10,809 nucleotides of DNA from Thermoplasmata archaeon (GCA_030039825.1 JASHUV010000056.1:1-10809); one strand, 5' to 3'. Positions 1-7,054 are shown, counted from the first letter of the stretch. Notes: generated from the letters alone by a model not told the origin. Program-made: numbers and translations.

Positions 1-56
1 TCCTTCTCGACCACTTCAAATCCGGTCATCGTGAAGGTGATCGGCTCGTCGGCCAC
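1..56 (-). CDS. Unidentified protein, N-terminal fragment (runs off the window)
   Basis: An open frame begins at a GTG codon (bases 56-54) and reads VADEPITFTMTGFEVVEK before leaving the window. A GAGG Shine-Dalgarno-like stretch lies 4 bases upstream, which favours this GTG; an in-frame ATG at 29-27 is the alternative start. Eighteen residues are too few to assign a family, and no signal peptide or membrane segment is visible in them. A possible promoter and an inverted repeat lie just upstream, which supports a gene start here. It could still be a chance frame. Confidence 0.4.
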   Translation of the reverse strand, partial: MADEPITFTMTGFEVVEK

Positions 57-87
57 CGTCCTCTTTCGTCGGGCCGGCACAGGTGAG

Positions 88-121
88 ATAGAGCAGAGTC
101 CGGTAATAAGGATTGCTCTAT
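88..121. promoter_or_regulatory. Perfect 8-bp inverted repeat, possible operator
   Basis: ATAGAGCA at 88-95 is mirrored exactly by TGCTCTAT at 114-121, with an 18-base spacer. On the minus strand the upstream arm overlaps an AT-rich TATA-like stretch (AATTATAG, about 118-125), and the downstream arm falls about 25-30 bases further on, where transcription would start. That placement is typical of an archaeal repressor site, but the promoter itself is inferred. An RNA hairpin in the leader is the alternative. Confidence 0.35.
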
Positions 122-130
122 AATTGCAAC

Positions 131-422
131 TACAGGAGGGAGATTCTGTCTCAGCCGGGGCAGTTTTCGGTCAGGGATTTCGTTTCATCCCAAAGTCAGC
201 CCGACGGGACCTAGGGAATAAATCGTTGCGTCTTGGCCACCGCGGCGGGGTTTCTTTCCCAGCCATGGGAATTCTTGCCCAAGGCCATGAAAAGTAACCC
301 GCCGCCATCGGGCGGGCGTTCTGGTGGCGGGGGGATGTCGTTGGCCATCCCGCCGACGAACGAGCCGTGACCCCGCAGCGAGGTCTTCCGTGCCCGCGAC
401 CCAAGTCGGACGTAGATTGGCA
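131..422. other. Intergenic stretch with no supported gene
   Basis: No frame here shows protein-like composition together with a start signal. A 70-codon minus-strand frame (423-211) overlaps the stop of the transposase remnant but is rich in Arg and Pro, has no ribosome binding site and resembles no family I know. GC content is lower than in the large genes: 33 of 60 bases at 181-240. The outer end of the IS4-type element may lie in this stretch or just inside 423-530, but its partner end is missing, so it cannot be placed. Confidence 0.4.
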
Positions 423-1331
423 TCAGGCCTCCGCTTCCGCCTGTCCCGTCGCGGCCGGCGGAGGGTCTCCAGGCTTCCGCCAGGAAGGCGCCGGAGTTGT
501 CGAATTAAGGGTGGGAGACCTCTTCAGTGAGGCGTAGCCGATCGGGCCCGGGGGTAGGCCCAAGAGGCAAGCCTCCTTTATCACGATCCCGATGTTGTAG
601 GCGAGGATCTTGGCAAGAACCTCCGCGACTTGGGCGTCGGGATTGATGGAATTCAGGGGTTCGCCGAGCTTCCTTTTTATCGCTGAGAAAGTGGCCTCTA
701 CGTTACTGCGTTGATGGTAGCGCTCGTCGAACTCGTCGCGCTTCGAAAGAAACTCATGATACTTCCGGTTCCACATGGGCGCCCCCCTGGAGAGGCCCCG
801 AGTGTTCGTCTTGAACGGAATGTAGGGCTCGACCCCGTTTTCGGCCGCAGCTTCCAGGTTCGATCTTCCGAGGTAGGCCTTGTCTGCGACCACGAATCGA
901 GGGTTGTGGCCGAGGGCCTTCTCACGGTTCAGGAGCGGGATGAACTGGGTGTAATCCGCCCCATGCTCGTCCGTGATCTTGACGGAGTGGACGATATGCG
1001 TCCTCACGCCAACGAGAATGTGCGCCTTGAGCCAGTGATGACGGCGATCCGGCTCATGAGTCTCAGTCAGGTACGCCCCTCGGTTCGTCGTACAGAACCC
1101 CGATGAATCTACGGCGACGGTCCCTCCATCGTCCAGTTCCTTGAGGACAAGCGCGCTACGTTCTATGAGCTCGATCAGAACCTCTGACGCGCCGGGTCTC
1201 GTGAAAAAGCGCGAAGGCGCGGAATAGCTCGGGACCCGGGGGAGGATCCCCTTCCCCTCAGAATTCAGGGCCATGAGTAACCCCCTCGAACGTCGGTTCG
1301 ACTGTCCTAGGTGGACCTTCCGGACGGCCAC
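423..1331 (-). pseudogene. IS4-type DDE transposase, 5'-truncated
   Basis: This is the C-terminal three quarters of a DDE transposase of the IS4/IS5 superfamily (DDE_Tnp_1 fold), about 300 codons. The catalytic residues are all present: Asp in VDSSG (codon 1107-1109), Asp in VADKAY (882-884) and Glu in RSNVEATF (696-698). YHQRSNVEATFSAIK fits the IS4 signature Y(2)R(3)E(6)K exactly. Relatives I recall carry roughly 80-100 more residues before the point where this one begins (VAVRKVHLG). That part is missing: the frame runs straight into the terminal repeat of the IS630 element, and the DNA beyond that element does not continue it. About 40 residues after LAYNIGIVIKEACLLG look unrelated to the family and may be read-through past the original stop. 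No intact element or matching terminal repeats can be defined, so it is a dead remnant. Confidence 0.8.
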
Positions 1332-2407
1332 TAGTGGGCTGTAACAGATAGTTGTTTTATTTTCCGGACCTTGCGCAGGATCTCGTCCGGGCTCTTCGTC
1401 CAGATGAACGGCATGGCGACCTGATTGTGGGCCGCCACGTATTCGCGAACCGCGGTCTTCAGCTCCGCGACGCTTGCGAAGCTCCCCCGCTTGAGCGCCT
1501 TGGTGGTCAACTTCGAGAACCAGCCCTCGACCGCGTTCAACCAGGAGGAGTTCGTCGGGGTGAAGTGAAGGTGGAATCGGGGGTGCGCGTGAAGCCACTG
1601 CTCCACCTCCGCGGTCATGTGGGCACTCAGGTTGTCCGCGATCACATGGACCTCGAACTCCTTCGGCGCCCGCCGGTCGAGGGTGGAGAGGAACATTCGG
1701 AACTCCCGGTTCCGATGCTGGCGATGGAACTCGGCGACCACGGTGCCGGTCAGGATCTCGAGGGCGGCGAAGAGGTCGATCGTCCCGTTCCGCTTGTACT
1801 CGTGAGCTCGCCCCTCCGGAAAGTTCCCTCCGATCGGTAGAACGGTCTGGGTCCGCTCGAGGGCTTGCATCTGGGGCTTCTCGTCGACGCTGAAGACGAT
1901 CGCCCGCTCCGGCGGGTTGACGTAGAGGCCGACCACGTCGACCAGTTTCTTCTCGAACTCCGGGTCGTGGCTCAATTCGAAGGACTGGACTCGGTGAGGC
2001 TGGAGGTGCCGAGCCCTCCAGATCCGGTGGACCGTCATGTGGCTCACCCCGAGGTGGTCGGCGAGCGTCCGGGTGGACCAGTGGGTCTCGCCCGGGGGCT
2101 TCTCGTGAAGGGTCGTATGAACGATCTTCTCCACGAGCGTCTCGGAGAGCGCGGGGGCTCCCGGGCGGGGAGCGTCCTGTCGGATCCCGTCGACCCTCAG
2201 CAGAGCGAAGCGGGACCGCCACAGCCCGACTGTGACCGGATTCGTCCCGAGTTCCTCGACGATGCGTTTGTTGGTCTTGCCCTCCGCCGCGCGAAGAACG
2301 ATCCGCGCGCGGAGGACGAGGCGCTGCTCGACGGAGCGACCCCGAGCCCAGTGCTCGAGCTGCTGACGCTCCTCGGGGGCGAGGGTTATCGGGGCAGCGA
2401 CCCGCAC
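1331..2407 (-). CDS. IS630-family transposase
   Basis: A 358-residue DDE transposase that would cut and paste the surrounding element at TA sites. Two helix-turn-helix-like segments for terminal-repeat binding are visible at about residues 44-67 and 113-133 (LADHLGVSHMTVHRIWRAR). The catalytic triad is Asp175 (FSVDEKPQ), Asp258 (VIADNLSAH) and Glu294 (WLNAVEGWFS), with the last two 36 residues apart, as expected for IS630. Length is typical. The start is a GTG at 2407-2405: no ribosome binding site precedes it, but a TATA-like box lies about 26 bases upstream, which fits a leaderless transcript, and no other in-frame start lies between it and an upstream stop. Oddly, the stop codon TAG is made of the TA target duplication (1333-1332) plus the first flanking base (1331). 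No frameshift or missing key residue is seen. Confidence 0.92.
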   Translation of the reverse strand: MRVAAPITLAPEERQQLEHWARGRSVEQRLVLRARIVLRAAEGKTNKRIVEELGTNPVTVGLWRSRFALLRVDGIRQDAPRPGAPALSETLVEKIVHTTLHEKPPGETHWSTRTLADHLGVSHMTVHRIWRARHLQPHRVQSFELSHDPEFEKKLVDVVGLYVNPPERAIVFSVDEKPQMQALERTQTVLPIGGNFPEGRAHEYKRNGTIDLFAALEILTGTVVAEFHRQHRNREFRMFLSTLDRRAPKEFEVHVIADNLSAHMTAEVEQWLHAHPRFHLHFTPTNSSWLNAVEGWFSKLTTKALKRGSFASVAELKTAVREYVAAHNQVAMPFIWTKSPDEILRKVRKIKQLSVTAH

Positions 2408-2463
2408 GAAGGGGGATAGACCGGCCCGGATAAATACATATCCATTTCAGTTACACCCCACTA
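1332..2463 (-). mobile_element. IS630-family insertion sequence, complete
   Basis: The element spans 1334-2461 (1128 bp) and is flanked on both sides by the dinucleotide TA (1332-1333 and 2462-2463), the target duplication of the IS630/Tc1-mariner superfamily. Its ends are inverted repeats: GTGGGCTGTAAC at 1334-1345 matches the reverse complement of 2450-2461 (GTGGGGTGTAAC) at 11 of 12 bases. Looser similarity continues inward to about 1370 and 2424. It contains a single full-length transposase gene reading leftward. Length, target and gene content are all normal for the family, so it may be functional. Confidence 0.85.
2429..2437 (-). promoter_or_regulatory. TATA-like box of the IS630 transposase
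   Basis: On the minus strand the sequence reads GTATTTATC, an AT-rich island inside the terminal region of the element. Its centre is about 26 bases before the GTG start, the usual distance from an archaeal TATA box to the transcription start. This predicts a leaderless mRNA, in keeping with the absence of a Shine-Dalgarno sequence. Confidence 0.5.
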
Positions 2464-2693
2464 GCCGTTCCGTTTAGGTCCGCGGCCCCTCCCGACGACG
2501 CGTTCATGAATATGCTCGGCAGCACCACGCCGGACGCCGAAGCATTTGCGAGAGTCCCAAGGAAGATCAACATGCTAACTACGATTGCCGATGAGACTGG
2601 CCCCCACCGTAGTAGCGCTGTTCGAGAAATCTGTCGCACAGGCTTGGTCCGCGGGAGGGCTACTCTTTTGGATTCAGCGGGACTCGAAAGCAT
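2462..2693 (-). pseudogene. Exported protein, 5' fragment cut off by the IS630 element
   Basis: The ATG at 2693-2691 is preceded at a 7-base spacing by GGTGAGG, a good match to the archaeal anti-Shine-Dalgarno. The 77 native residues form a clear signal peptide: basic residues up to Arg29, a hydrophobic core at about 35-48 (SAIVVSMLIFLGTL) and an ANASA motif fitting cleavage after residue 54. A Ser/Gly/Asn-rich stretch with N-glycosylation-type sequons follows. The frame reaches the TA junction, takes three codons from the terminal repeat and stops at TAA (2453-2451). The remainder of the gene is not found on the far side of the IS cluster. The style resembles the surface proteins further along, but the fragment is too short to assign a family. 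Confidence 0.6.
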
Positions 2694-2700
2694 ATAGGCG

Positions 2701-2707
2701 CCTCACC
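2701..2707 (-). promoter_or_regulatory. Ribosome binding site of the interrupted exported gene
   Basis: GGTGAGG on the minus strand lies 7 bases before the ATG at 2693. It contains GGTGA, complementary to the 3' end of archaeal 16S rRNA, and it decides the start. An AT-rich stretch further upstream (minus strand CTTAAATG, about 2732-2741) might be the TATA box. Confidence 0.5.
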
Positions 2708-2708
2708 A

Positions 2709-2999
2709 ATTCGGTGCGAGTCAGCGTCTCACATTTAAGGAAGAGTCCGCTAATTTCAGAAAATACTGGACAAGGGTGAGCAAAGCGCGATGCGGGCCAA
2801 CTTGCGGCTTGGTAGTGGACCATTTCGGCGGGAGTTGGAACTTCAGGTTTTGGTGATTACAATGCGGTCTGGGAAAGTAACATTGGAGCCCCGAAAGGGT
2901 AACTCCTCTGGGAGCGCGGGAGAAGCGACGCCCACGACAGAGTAGTGTCACGGGCTCCTAGACGCAGCAATAGTCGCTCCCATGGAGCTCCCCCGTGCA
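2709..2999. other. Lower-GC intergenic region with several possible hairpins
   Basis: This stretch has no convincing gene. A 76-codon minus-strand frame (2951-2721) lacks a ribosome binding site and recognisable motifs. GC content is much lower than in the large genes: 28 of 60 bases at 2821-2880, against 45 of 60 at 5761-5820. Plus-strand bases 2885-2906 can fold as GGAG / CCC-GAAA-GGG / CTCC, a GNRA-type tetraloop with a small internal loop. GACA/TGTC (2936-2939 with 2946-2949) is another small stem. A degraded mobile element or a structured RNA are both possible; I recognise neither. Confidence 0.35.
2949..2997 (-). terminator. Hairpin directly after the stop of the NosD-like gene
   Basis: On the minus strand the stop codon TAA (3002-3000) is followed within 3 bases by CACGGG (2997-2992), which pairs with CCCGTG (2954-2949). 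Inside it GCTCC/GGAGC (2988-2984 with 2980-2976) forms a 5-bp palindrome with a 3-base loop. There is no T-run, the usual archaeal termination signal, so this may protect or process the 3' end rather than terminate transcription. Confidence 0.3.
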
Positions 3000-5900
3000 T
3001 TACTCTAATCGAGAGTCCGCCTCGCCTGCGGAATAAGTATCGCCGGCTTTCGAATTGTCATTTGGTGAACCCACATCTGTCGAAACTTGGTCTTCTACCG
3101 ATGCGACTCTTCGCCTTTGGATGGCAACCCACCAACCTGCCACTGCGGCCACGATGGCCGCGATGAACGCCCCGGCGAGGGCGTACTCCGTGACGTCGGG
3201 CCCCGCCGAGGCCGGTGGTGGTGGCGGGGGCGTCGCGTTGAGGAGGAAGTCGATCGCGACCGCGGTCGGCACCCCCTCGATCGTCAGCGTCCCGTTCGAG
3301 GGGGAGAGCGTGAATCCGCTCACCGGGACGATCGAGAAATGGTACGTGCCGTTCGGGAGGGTCAGAAGGAGCGTCGGCCCGGTCAGGGAGCGCGCCTTCT
3401 CTCCCTCGATCTCCACCGACCAACTGATGTTGGACGCGAGGCCGACCTGGGTGAACGTCACGTCGTAGACCACTTCGACGAAGGTGAGGTCGATCGTGAG
3501 CGCGGTCCCGTCGATCCGGGCGGCGCCCGGTGTCGGGGGTACGTAGCTCGGGACGCCTCCGGCCGGGGGAGGGGCGCCGCTCGCCAGGACCCGGGCGGAG
3601 TAGGCGTACGTGCCGTTCACCTCCGTGACGTTGATCCAGGCGCTCCCGGACTCCAGGGCCGTCCCGTTGAGCGTCAGCGACCAGCCGGTACCGTTCGGGA
3701 GCCCGAGCGCGTGGAAATCGAGCGGGACCCGGTACGCCGTGAACGTGACCGTGACCGTCACGATCGCCGGACCCGTCGTCCCGTTCCCCGTCGACGCCGA
3801 GGCGACATATCCGGGCTCCGCGTCCATCCGGTAGGCGAAGGGAACGAACGCCGCGTACGGGACGGCGATCACGGCGGAGTCCCCCGACGAGGAAAGGACC
3901 GTCACGCCGGAGGCCGGAGGACCGTACTGGAACGTCAGGCCCCAGCTCGCTCCGCCCGGCAGGCCCTTCACGTCGAAGACCACGGTCGGTGCTTCCCACG
4001 GCTGGGCCAGCGGATCGTGGTCGACGCCGGCCCCCGCGATGACGAACGGGGTGCCGAGGATCCCGTGCGAGGCGGTTCCGGTCGCGTTCGACCAGTAGTT
4101 GCCCCCGATCGGGTCCCCGTCGTCCCAGACGAGTCCGCTCGTCCCGTTCGTGATGACCCACTTGAGGTCGTCCTCGAAGTTGTTGTGGACGAAGGAGGCC
4201 GCGGTGACGGCACGGAGCACGAAGCCTCGCTCCGCCCCCCCGATCGTGTTCCCGACGACGGTCAGCGCGCTCGAGTTCTCCAGGTCGAGTCCCGCCTCCC
4301 CGCCGCTGACGGTGTTGTTCCCGAGCACGGCCCCGTCGACCGAGTCGAGGGAGATGCCGAGGTCCCCGGCATCGGGCAGGCTGTTGGCCGTGATCGCGAC
4401 CTCCGAGCCGCCGAGCACCTCGATCCCGGCGAGGATCGTCTCGCCGAAGCTGTTGTCGGTGATGTTCGCCCCGTCGGCGTCGTCGATCTCCGCCCCCTCG
4501 CTCACGTTGTCCGCGAGGTTGTCGTCGACCGTGACGTTCGTCGCCTGGCCGACGAGGATCGGGAACCCTCCGTTGAAATCGGTATTCGAGGAGAACGTCA
4601 GGTTGAGAAGGTCGTTGCCCTCGATCCCCGTTCCCGTGTCCGAGAGGTTGTTGCCCGACACGAGGCCGTCGGCGACCCGCGTGAGGCCGAAGCCCGAGTA
4701 CGGGGTCGAGATGTAGGGGACGGCGAAATCGTTCCCGACGATCGAATACCGGGCGCCGTCGACGAGGCTCCCGGCGAGGTGGGCGTTCCCGAAGGAGTTG
4801 TTCGCGACGGTCACGTTGTAGAAGTCCGACCAGGTGATCGCCGTCCCCGTCGTGATCCGGAAGTCGTTGCCGAGGAGGACGGCGTCGCCGCCGCCGCTGG
4901 CGACGATCCCGAAGCTCGCGAAGTCGAAGTCGTTATCGGTGACGTTGAGCCCCGCGCAGCCGGTGAGCCGGAGGTCGGCGCCGGTCGGCGCGAGCTCCCC
5001 GTACTCGAGGTCGTTCCCGACCACTTGGACCTCCTGGGCATCGGTGATCTCGATCCCGTCGGTCGAATCGGAGAAGGTGTTCGAGGCGAGCCGGGCGTCG
5101 GCGATCTCGGTCGCGTTCAGGGCGACGGACCTTGGACCGTCCCACCCGCCGTCGAGGTTCTGTCGGACGACGATCGCCGTGTCGTTCGTGAGCCCGATCC
5201 CCTGGCCGACGGCGGGATCGCCGGGCGCGAGGTCGTTGCCCTCGAGGAGGTCGCCCGTGTCACCGACGGCGTCGAGCGCGATCGACGAGCTGTTGGTGAC
5301 GGAGCAGTTCTTCACGACGACGTCGCTCGAGTCGACGGACGCGACGCCCCCGGCCCCGGCGAAGGTGTCCGTGGCGTTCAGGCCCGAGAGCGTCACGTTC
5401 CCGGCGTCCTGAAGCTCGACGGCCGTCCCGTCGACCTCCGGGGCCGTGAGATTGACGATCGTCGCCCCGCTGACGTCGACGAGTCCGACGCCGACCTGGG
5501 GCGCGGTCTCGAGGTACTCCTCGAGGAGGGTGACGGACACCCCGTCGGTCAGGTCGATGTCCTGGGCGGTCGCCGTGGAGACGTCGGGGAAGGGCGGCAT
5601 GCTGATCGAGTCGAAGCTCGCGGACAGCTGGGCGAACTCCGCCGCCTGGACCCCCTCGGCGACGGTCGAGCACGCGGTCGGGCAGGCGAGGCCGGGAACG
5701 GTCGTGAGAGTATTCCCGCTCAAGGTGAGGTTCGCCGAGCCGTAGAGGTGGATGTCGACCCCGCCCGCGGTGACGACGTCCCGGGTGACGGTGACGTTCC
5801 GGCTGCCCTGGACGGTCAGGCCGGCGGGCGGGGTGATGATGTCCTCGAGGAGCCCCGTCAGCTGACCGGCCGAGAGTCCCCCGTCCTCGGTGATCCGGGA

Positions 5901-6602
5901 GCCGATCAGGCTGACGTTGCTCGAGGCCTCGACGACCGTTCCGACGTCGATGGACCCGTACTTGCCGGTGAGGCTCCCGTTCACGTCGGCGACGGAGCGC
6001 AGCGTCACCTGCGCGGAATTGATGGCGACGATGGTGCCGTTCGTCACCGTGAGGTTCCCGGCGTCGACCGCGTGCGCCCCGGCGATCACGAACCCTCCGC
6101 TCGCGAACGCTCCGGCGCCGAGGTCGATGGCGTGGCCGGCGCCGTTGACCGTCGAGCCGTTCCTCTCGTCCCAGAGGGCGACGGCCAACGTCCCGGTCAG
6201 GGTGTACGTATCCCCGTTCACGCTGATCGGCGCGGAGGCGTTGCTCAGCGCCCCGTCCGGGGCGATCACGAGCGCCGCCGAAGGGGGAGAGGGGTACGAC
6301 TCGAACCCGGAGAATCGGGGTCCGCCCACCGGGGACCCCGTGGACCGGGGGGTTCGGCCGCTCGCCGGCGATCCCGGCCCCCGAGGGACGGCCGGGCGGG
6401 TCGGGCCGACGGCCGAAACGGCCCGGAGGGGCCGGCTCGCATGGACCGCGGTGGGGCCGAAGACGGCGGTCGTCGCGGGTAGGGCGAGGCCGAAGGAGAT
6501 GAGGACGGCCACCACCACGATAGCGCGCGAGGCGTAGGTCGGTCGATCCGGGACGGCGCGTCGAGGGACGACCCGGGTCGGGGCGGCGACGGTGTCGTTC
6601 AT
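3000..6602 (-). CDS. NosD-like beta-helix surface protein with thermopsin-type Ig repeats
   Basis: A 1200-residue envelope protein. Residues 27-48 are a hydrophobic segment after an Arg-rich stretch (signal peptide or anchor). From about 85 to 850 short repeats of the type 'LTLSGNTL', 'ITDNSFGE' and 'VLGNNTVSGG' mark a right-handed parallel beta-helix. It ends with the NosD-type signature GGNYWSNATG (about 832-842) and DHDPL. Three Ig-like domains follow (about 870-950, 955-1040, 1043-1120), each with a version of GLP.G..W.L, as found on thermopsins and other archaeal surface proteins. A proline linker, a membrane helix (1141-1161), QRRR and an acidic 35-residue tail complete it. N-glycosylation sequons are abundant. 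The ATG at 6602-6600 is chosen over a TTG five codons upstream because GGGGGAG sits 6 bases before it. The beta-helix suggests binding or degrading a polysaccharide, or adhesion; no catalytic residues can be pointed to. Confidence 0.88.
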   Translation of the reverse strand: MNDTVAAPTRVVPRRAVPDRPTYASRAIVVVAVLISFGLALPATTAVFGPTAVHASRPLRAVSAVGPTRPAVPRGPGSPASGRTPRSTGSPVGGPRFSGFESYPSPPSAALVIAPDGALSNASAPISVNGDTYTLTGTLAVALWDERNGSTVNGAGHAIDLGAGAFASGGFVIAGAHAVDAGNLTVTNGTIVAINSAQVTLRSVADVNGSLTGKYGSIDVGTVVEASSNVSLIGSRITEDGGLSAGQLTGLLEDIITPPAGLTVQGSRNVTVTRDVVTAGGVDIHLYGSANLTLSGNTLTTVPGLACPTACSTVAEGVQAAEFAQLSASFDSISMPPFPDVSTATAQDIDLTDGVSVTLLEEYLETAPQVGVGLVDVSGATIVNLTAPEVDGTAVELQDAGNVTLSGLNATDTFAGAGGVASVDSSDVVVKNCSVTNSSSIALDAVGDTGDLLEGNDLAPGDPAVGQGIGLTNDTAIVVRQNLDGGWDGPRSVALNATEIADARLASNTFSDSTDGIEITDAQEVQVVGNDLEYGELAPTGADLRLTGCAGLNVTDNDFDFASFGIVASGGGDAVLLGNDFRITTGTAITWSDFYNVTVANNSFGNAHLAGSLVDGARYSIVGNDFAVPYISTPYSGFGLTRVADGLVSGNNLSDTGTGIEGNDLLNLTFSSNTDFNGGFPILVGQATNVTVDDNLADNVSEGAEIDDADGANITDNSFGETILAGIEVLGGSEVAITANSLPDAGDLGISLDSVDGAVLGNNTVSGGEAGLDLENSSALTVVGNTIGGAERGFVLRAVTAASFVHNNFEDDLKWVITNGTSGLVWDDGDPIGGNYWSNATGTASHGILGTPFVIAGAGVDHDPLAQPWEAPTVVFDVKGLPGGASWGLTFQYGPPASGVTVLSSSGDSAVIAVPYAAFVPFAYRMDAEPGYVASASTGNGTTGPAIVTVTVTFTAYRVPLDFHALGLPNGTGWSLTLNGTALESGSAWINVTEVNGTYAYSARVLASGAPPPAGGVPSYVPPTPGAARIDGTALTIDLTFVEVVYDVTFTQVGLASNISWSVEIEGEKARSLTGPTLLLTLPNGTYHFSIVPVSGFTLSPSNGTLTIEGVPTAVAIDFLLNATPPPPPPASAGPDVTEYALAGAFIAAIVAAVAGWWVAIQRRRVASVEDQVSTDVGSPNDNSKAGDTYSAGEADSRLE

Positions 6603-6608
6603 CCCGAA

Positions 6609-6615
6609 CTCCCCC
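6609..6615 (-). promoter_or_regulatory. Ribosome binding site of the NosD-like gene
   Basis: GGGGGAG on the minus strand, 6 bases before the ATG at 6602. It decides the start in favour of MNDT and against the upstream TTG, which overlaps this site. Having a Shine-Dalgarno makes this gene unlike its leaderless-looking neighbours. Confidence 0.55.
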
Positions 6616-6617
6616 AA

Positions 6618-7054
6618 TCGCTCGCGCTCGGCGTCGTTACGGGCGGCTCGGAGCTTTGGAGGGACCGCCGGCCCTCGAAACCGGCCTCCGCTATTTGATT
6701 CCTCGTCGCTGATACTCGACCGGTTCGACCCGGGCCGGGGAGAGGTCGGCGCCCCCGTCGTCCGACCCGACCGGCCCCCTCCCTCGCGACGCTCGCCGGA
6801 TCACGGGGCGCTTCGGGCCCCTCCGAGCCGTCCCTTGAGAACGCGCTCCCGCACGGCGCCCCGGGCCCCGGGACCGCGGCGGGCGGACGGCGAGGCTACG
6901 TTCTGGCTCGGCGACGGACGCCGGTCCTTCGCCGGCGGGAGGGCCCTCACGGCGCGCCGGAAGGCCCGAACGACCGGCCCGGGACAGGGCCCGAGGTCGG
7001 TCCGGAACCCGGCTCGGGCCGGGTCGGTGGCCGGATGGATCGGGGAGAGCCGGA
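6618..7054. other. Intergenic gap of about 440 bases, no gene seen
   Basis: Open frames cross this stretch on both strands, but their products are dominated by Arg, Pro, Ala and Gly with no domain, start signal or membrane segment, as expected of chance frames in GC-rich DNA. Apart from the AT-rich island at 6691-6700, two small inverted repeats are visible: CCGG arms at 6668-6671 and 6681-6684 within GGAGG/CCTCC (6658-6662 and 6685-6689), and CGCCGG/CCGGCG at 6919-6924 and 6932-6937. No tRNA-like fold was found. Confidence 0.45.
6691..6700 (-). promoter_or_regulatory. AT-rich island, possible promoter of the NosD-like gene
   Basis: The minus strand reads AATCAAATAG, the only AT-rich island in the GC-rich DNA upstream of the gene. 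If used as a TATA box it would give a leader of roughly 65 bases. The match to the archaeal consensus is poor in this orientation; read on the plus strand (CTATTTGATT) it resembles the box before the MEDS gene but has no gene after it. Confidence 0.25.

Noticed and set aside
211..423. 70-codon minus-strand frame overlapping the stop of the IS4-type remnant by ATGA
   Set aside because: The overlap mimics translational coupling, but the product is low-complexity (Pro/Gly/Arg) and lies downstream of a dead transposase.
1331..2222. Alternative minus-strand frame through the IS630 element that joins the IS4-type remnant into one 599-codon frame
   Set aside because: The IS630 part is a shadow of the true transposase frame (Arg/Pro/Gly-rich). 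Only the part left of 1331 is protein-like, so the fusion is a coincidence of GC-rich DNA.
2885..2906. GAAA-capped hairpin considered as group II intron domain V
   Set aside because: It is too short (22 bases), lacks the AGC triad and two-base bulge in the right places, and no intron-encoded reverse transcriptase is nearby.
2721..2951. 76-codon minus-strand frame in the low-GC intergenic region
   Set aside because: It has no ribosome binding site, overlaps several hairpins and belongs to no recognised family. A degraded gene is possible but cannot be supported.
3087..6482. Open frame of over 1100 codons antisense to the NosD-like gene
   Set aside because: The product is almost entirely Arg, Gly, Asp, Val and Pro without domains. 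It follows from the codon bias of the real gene on the other strand.
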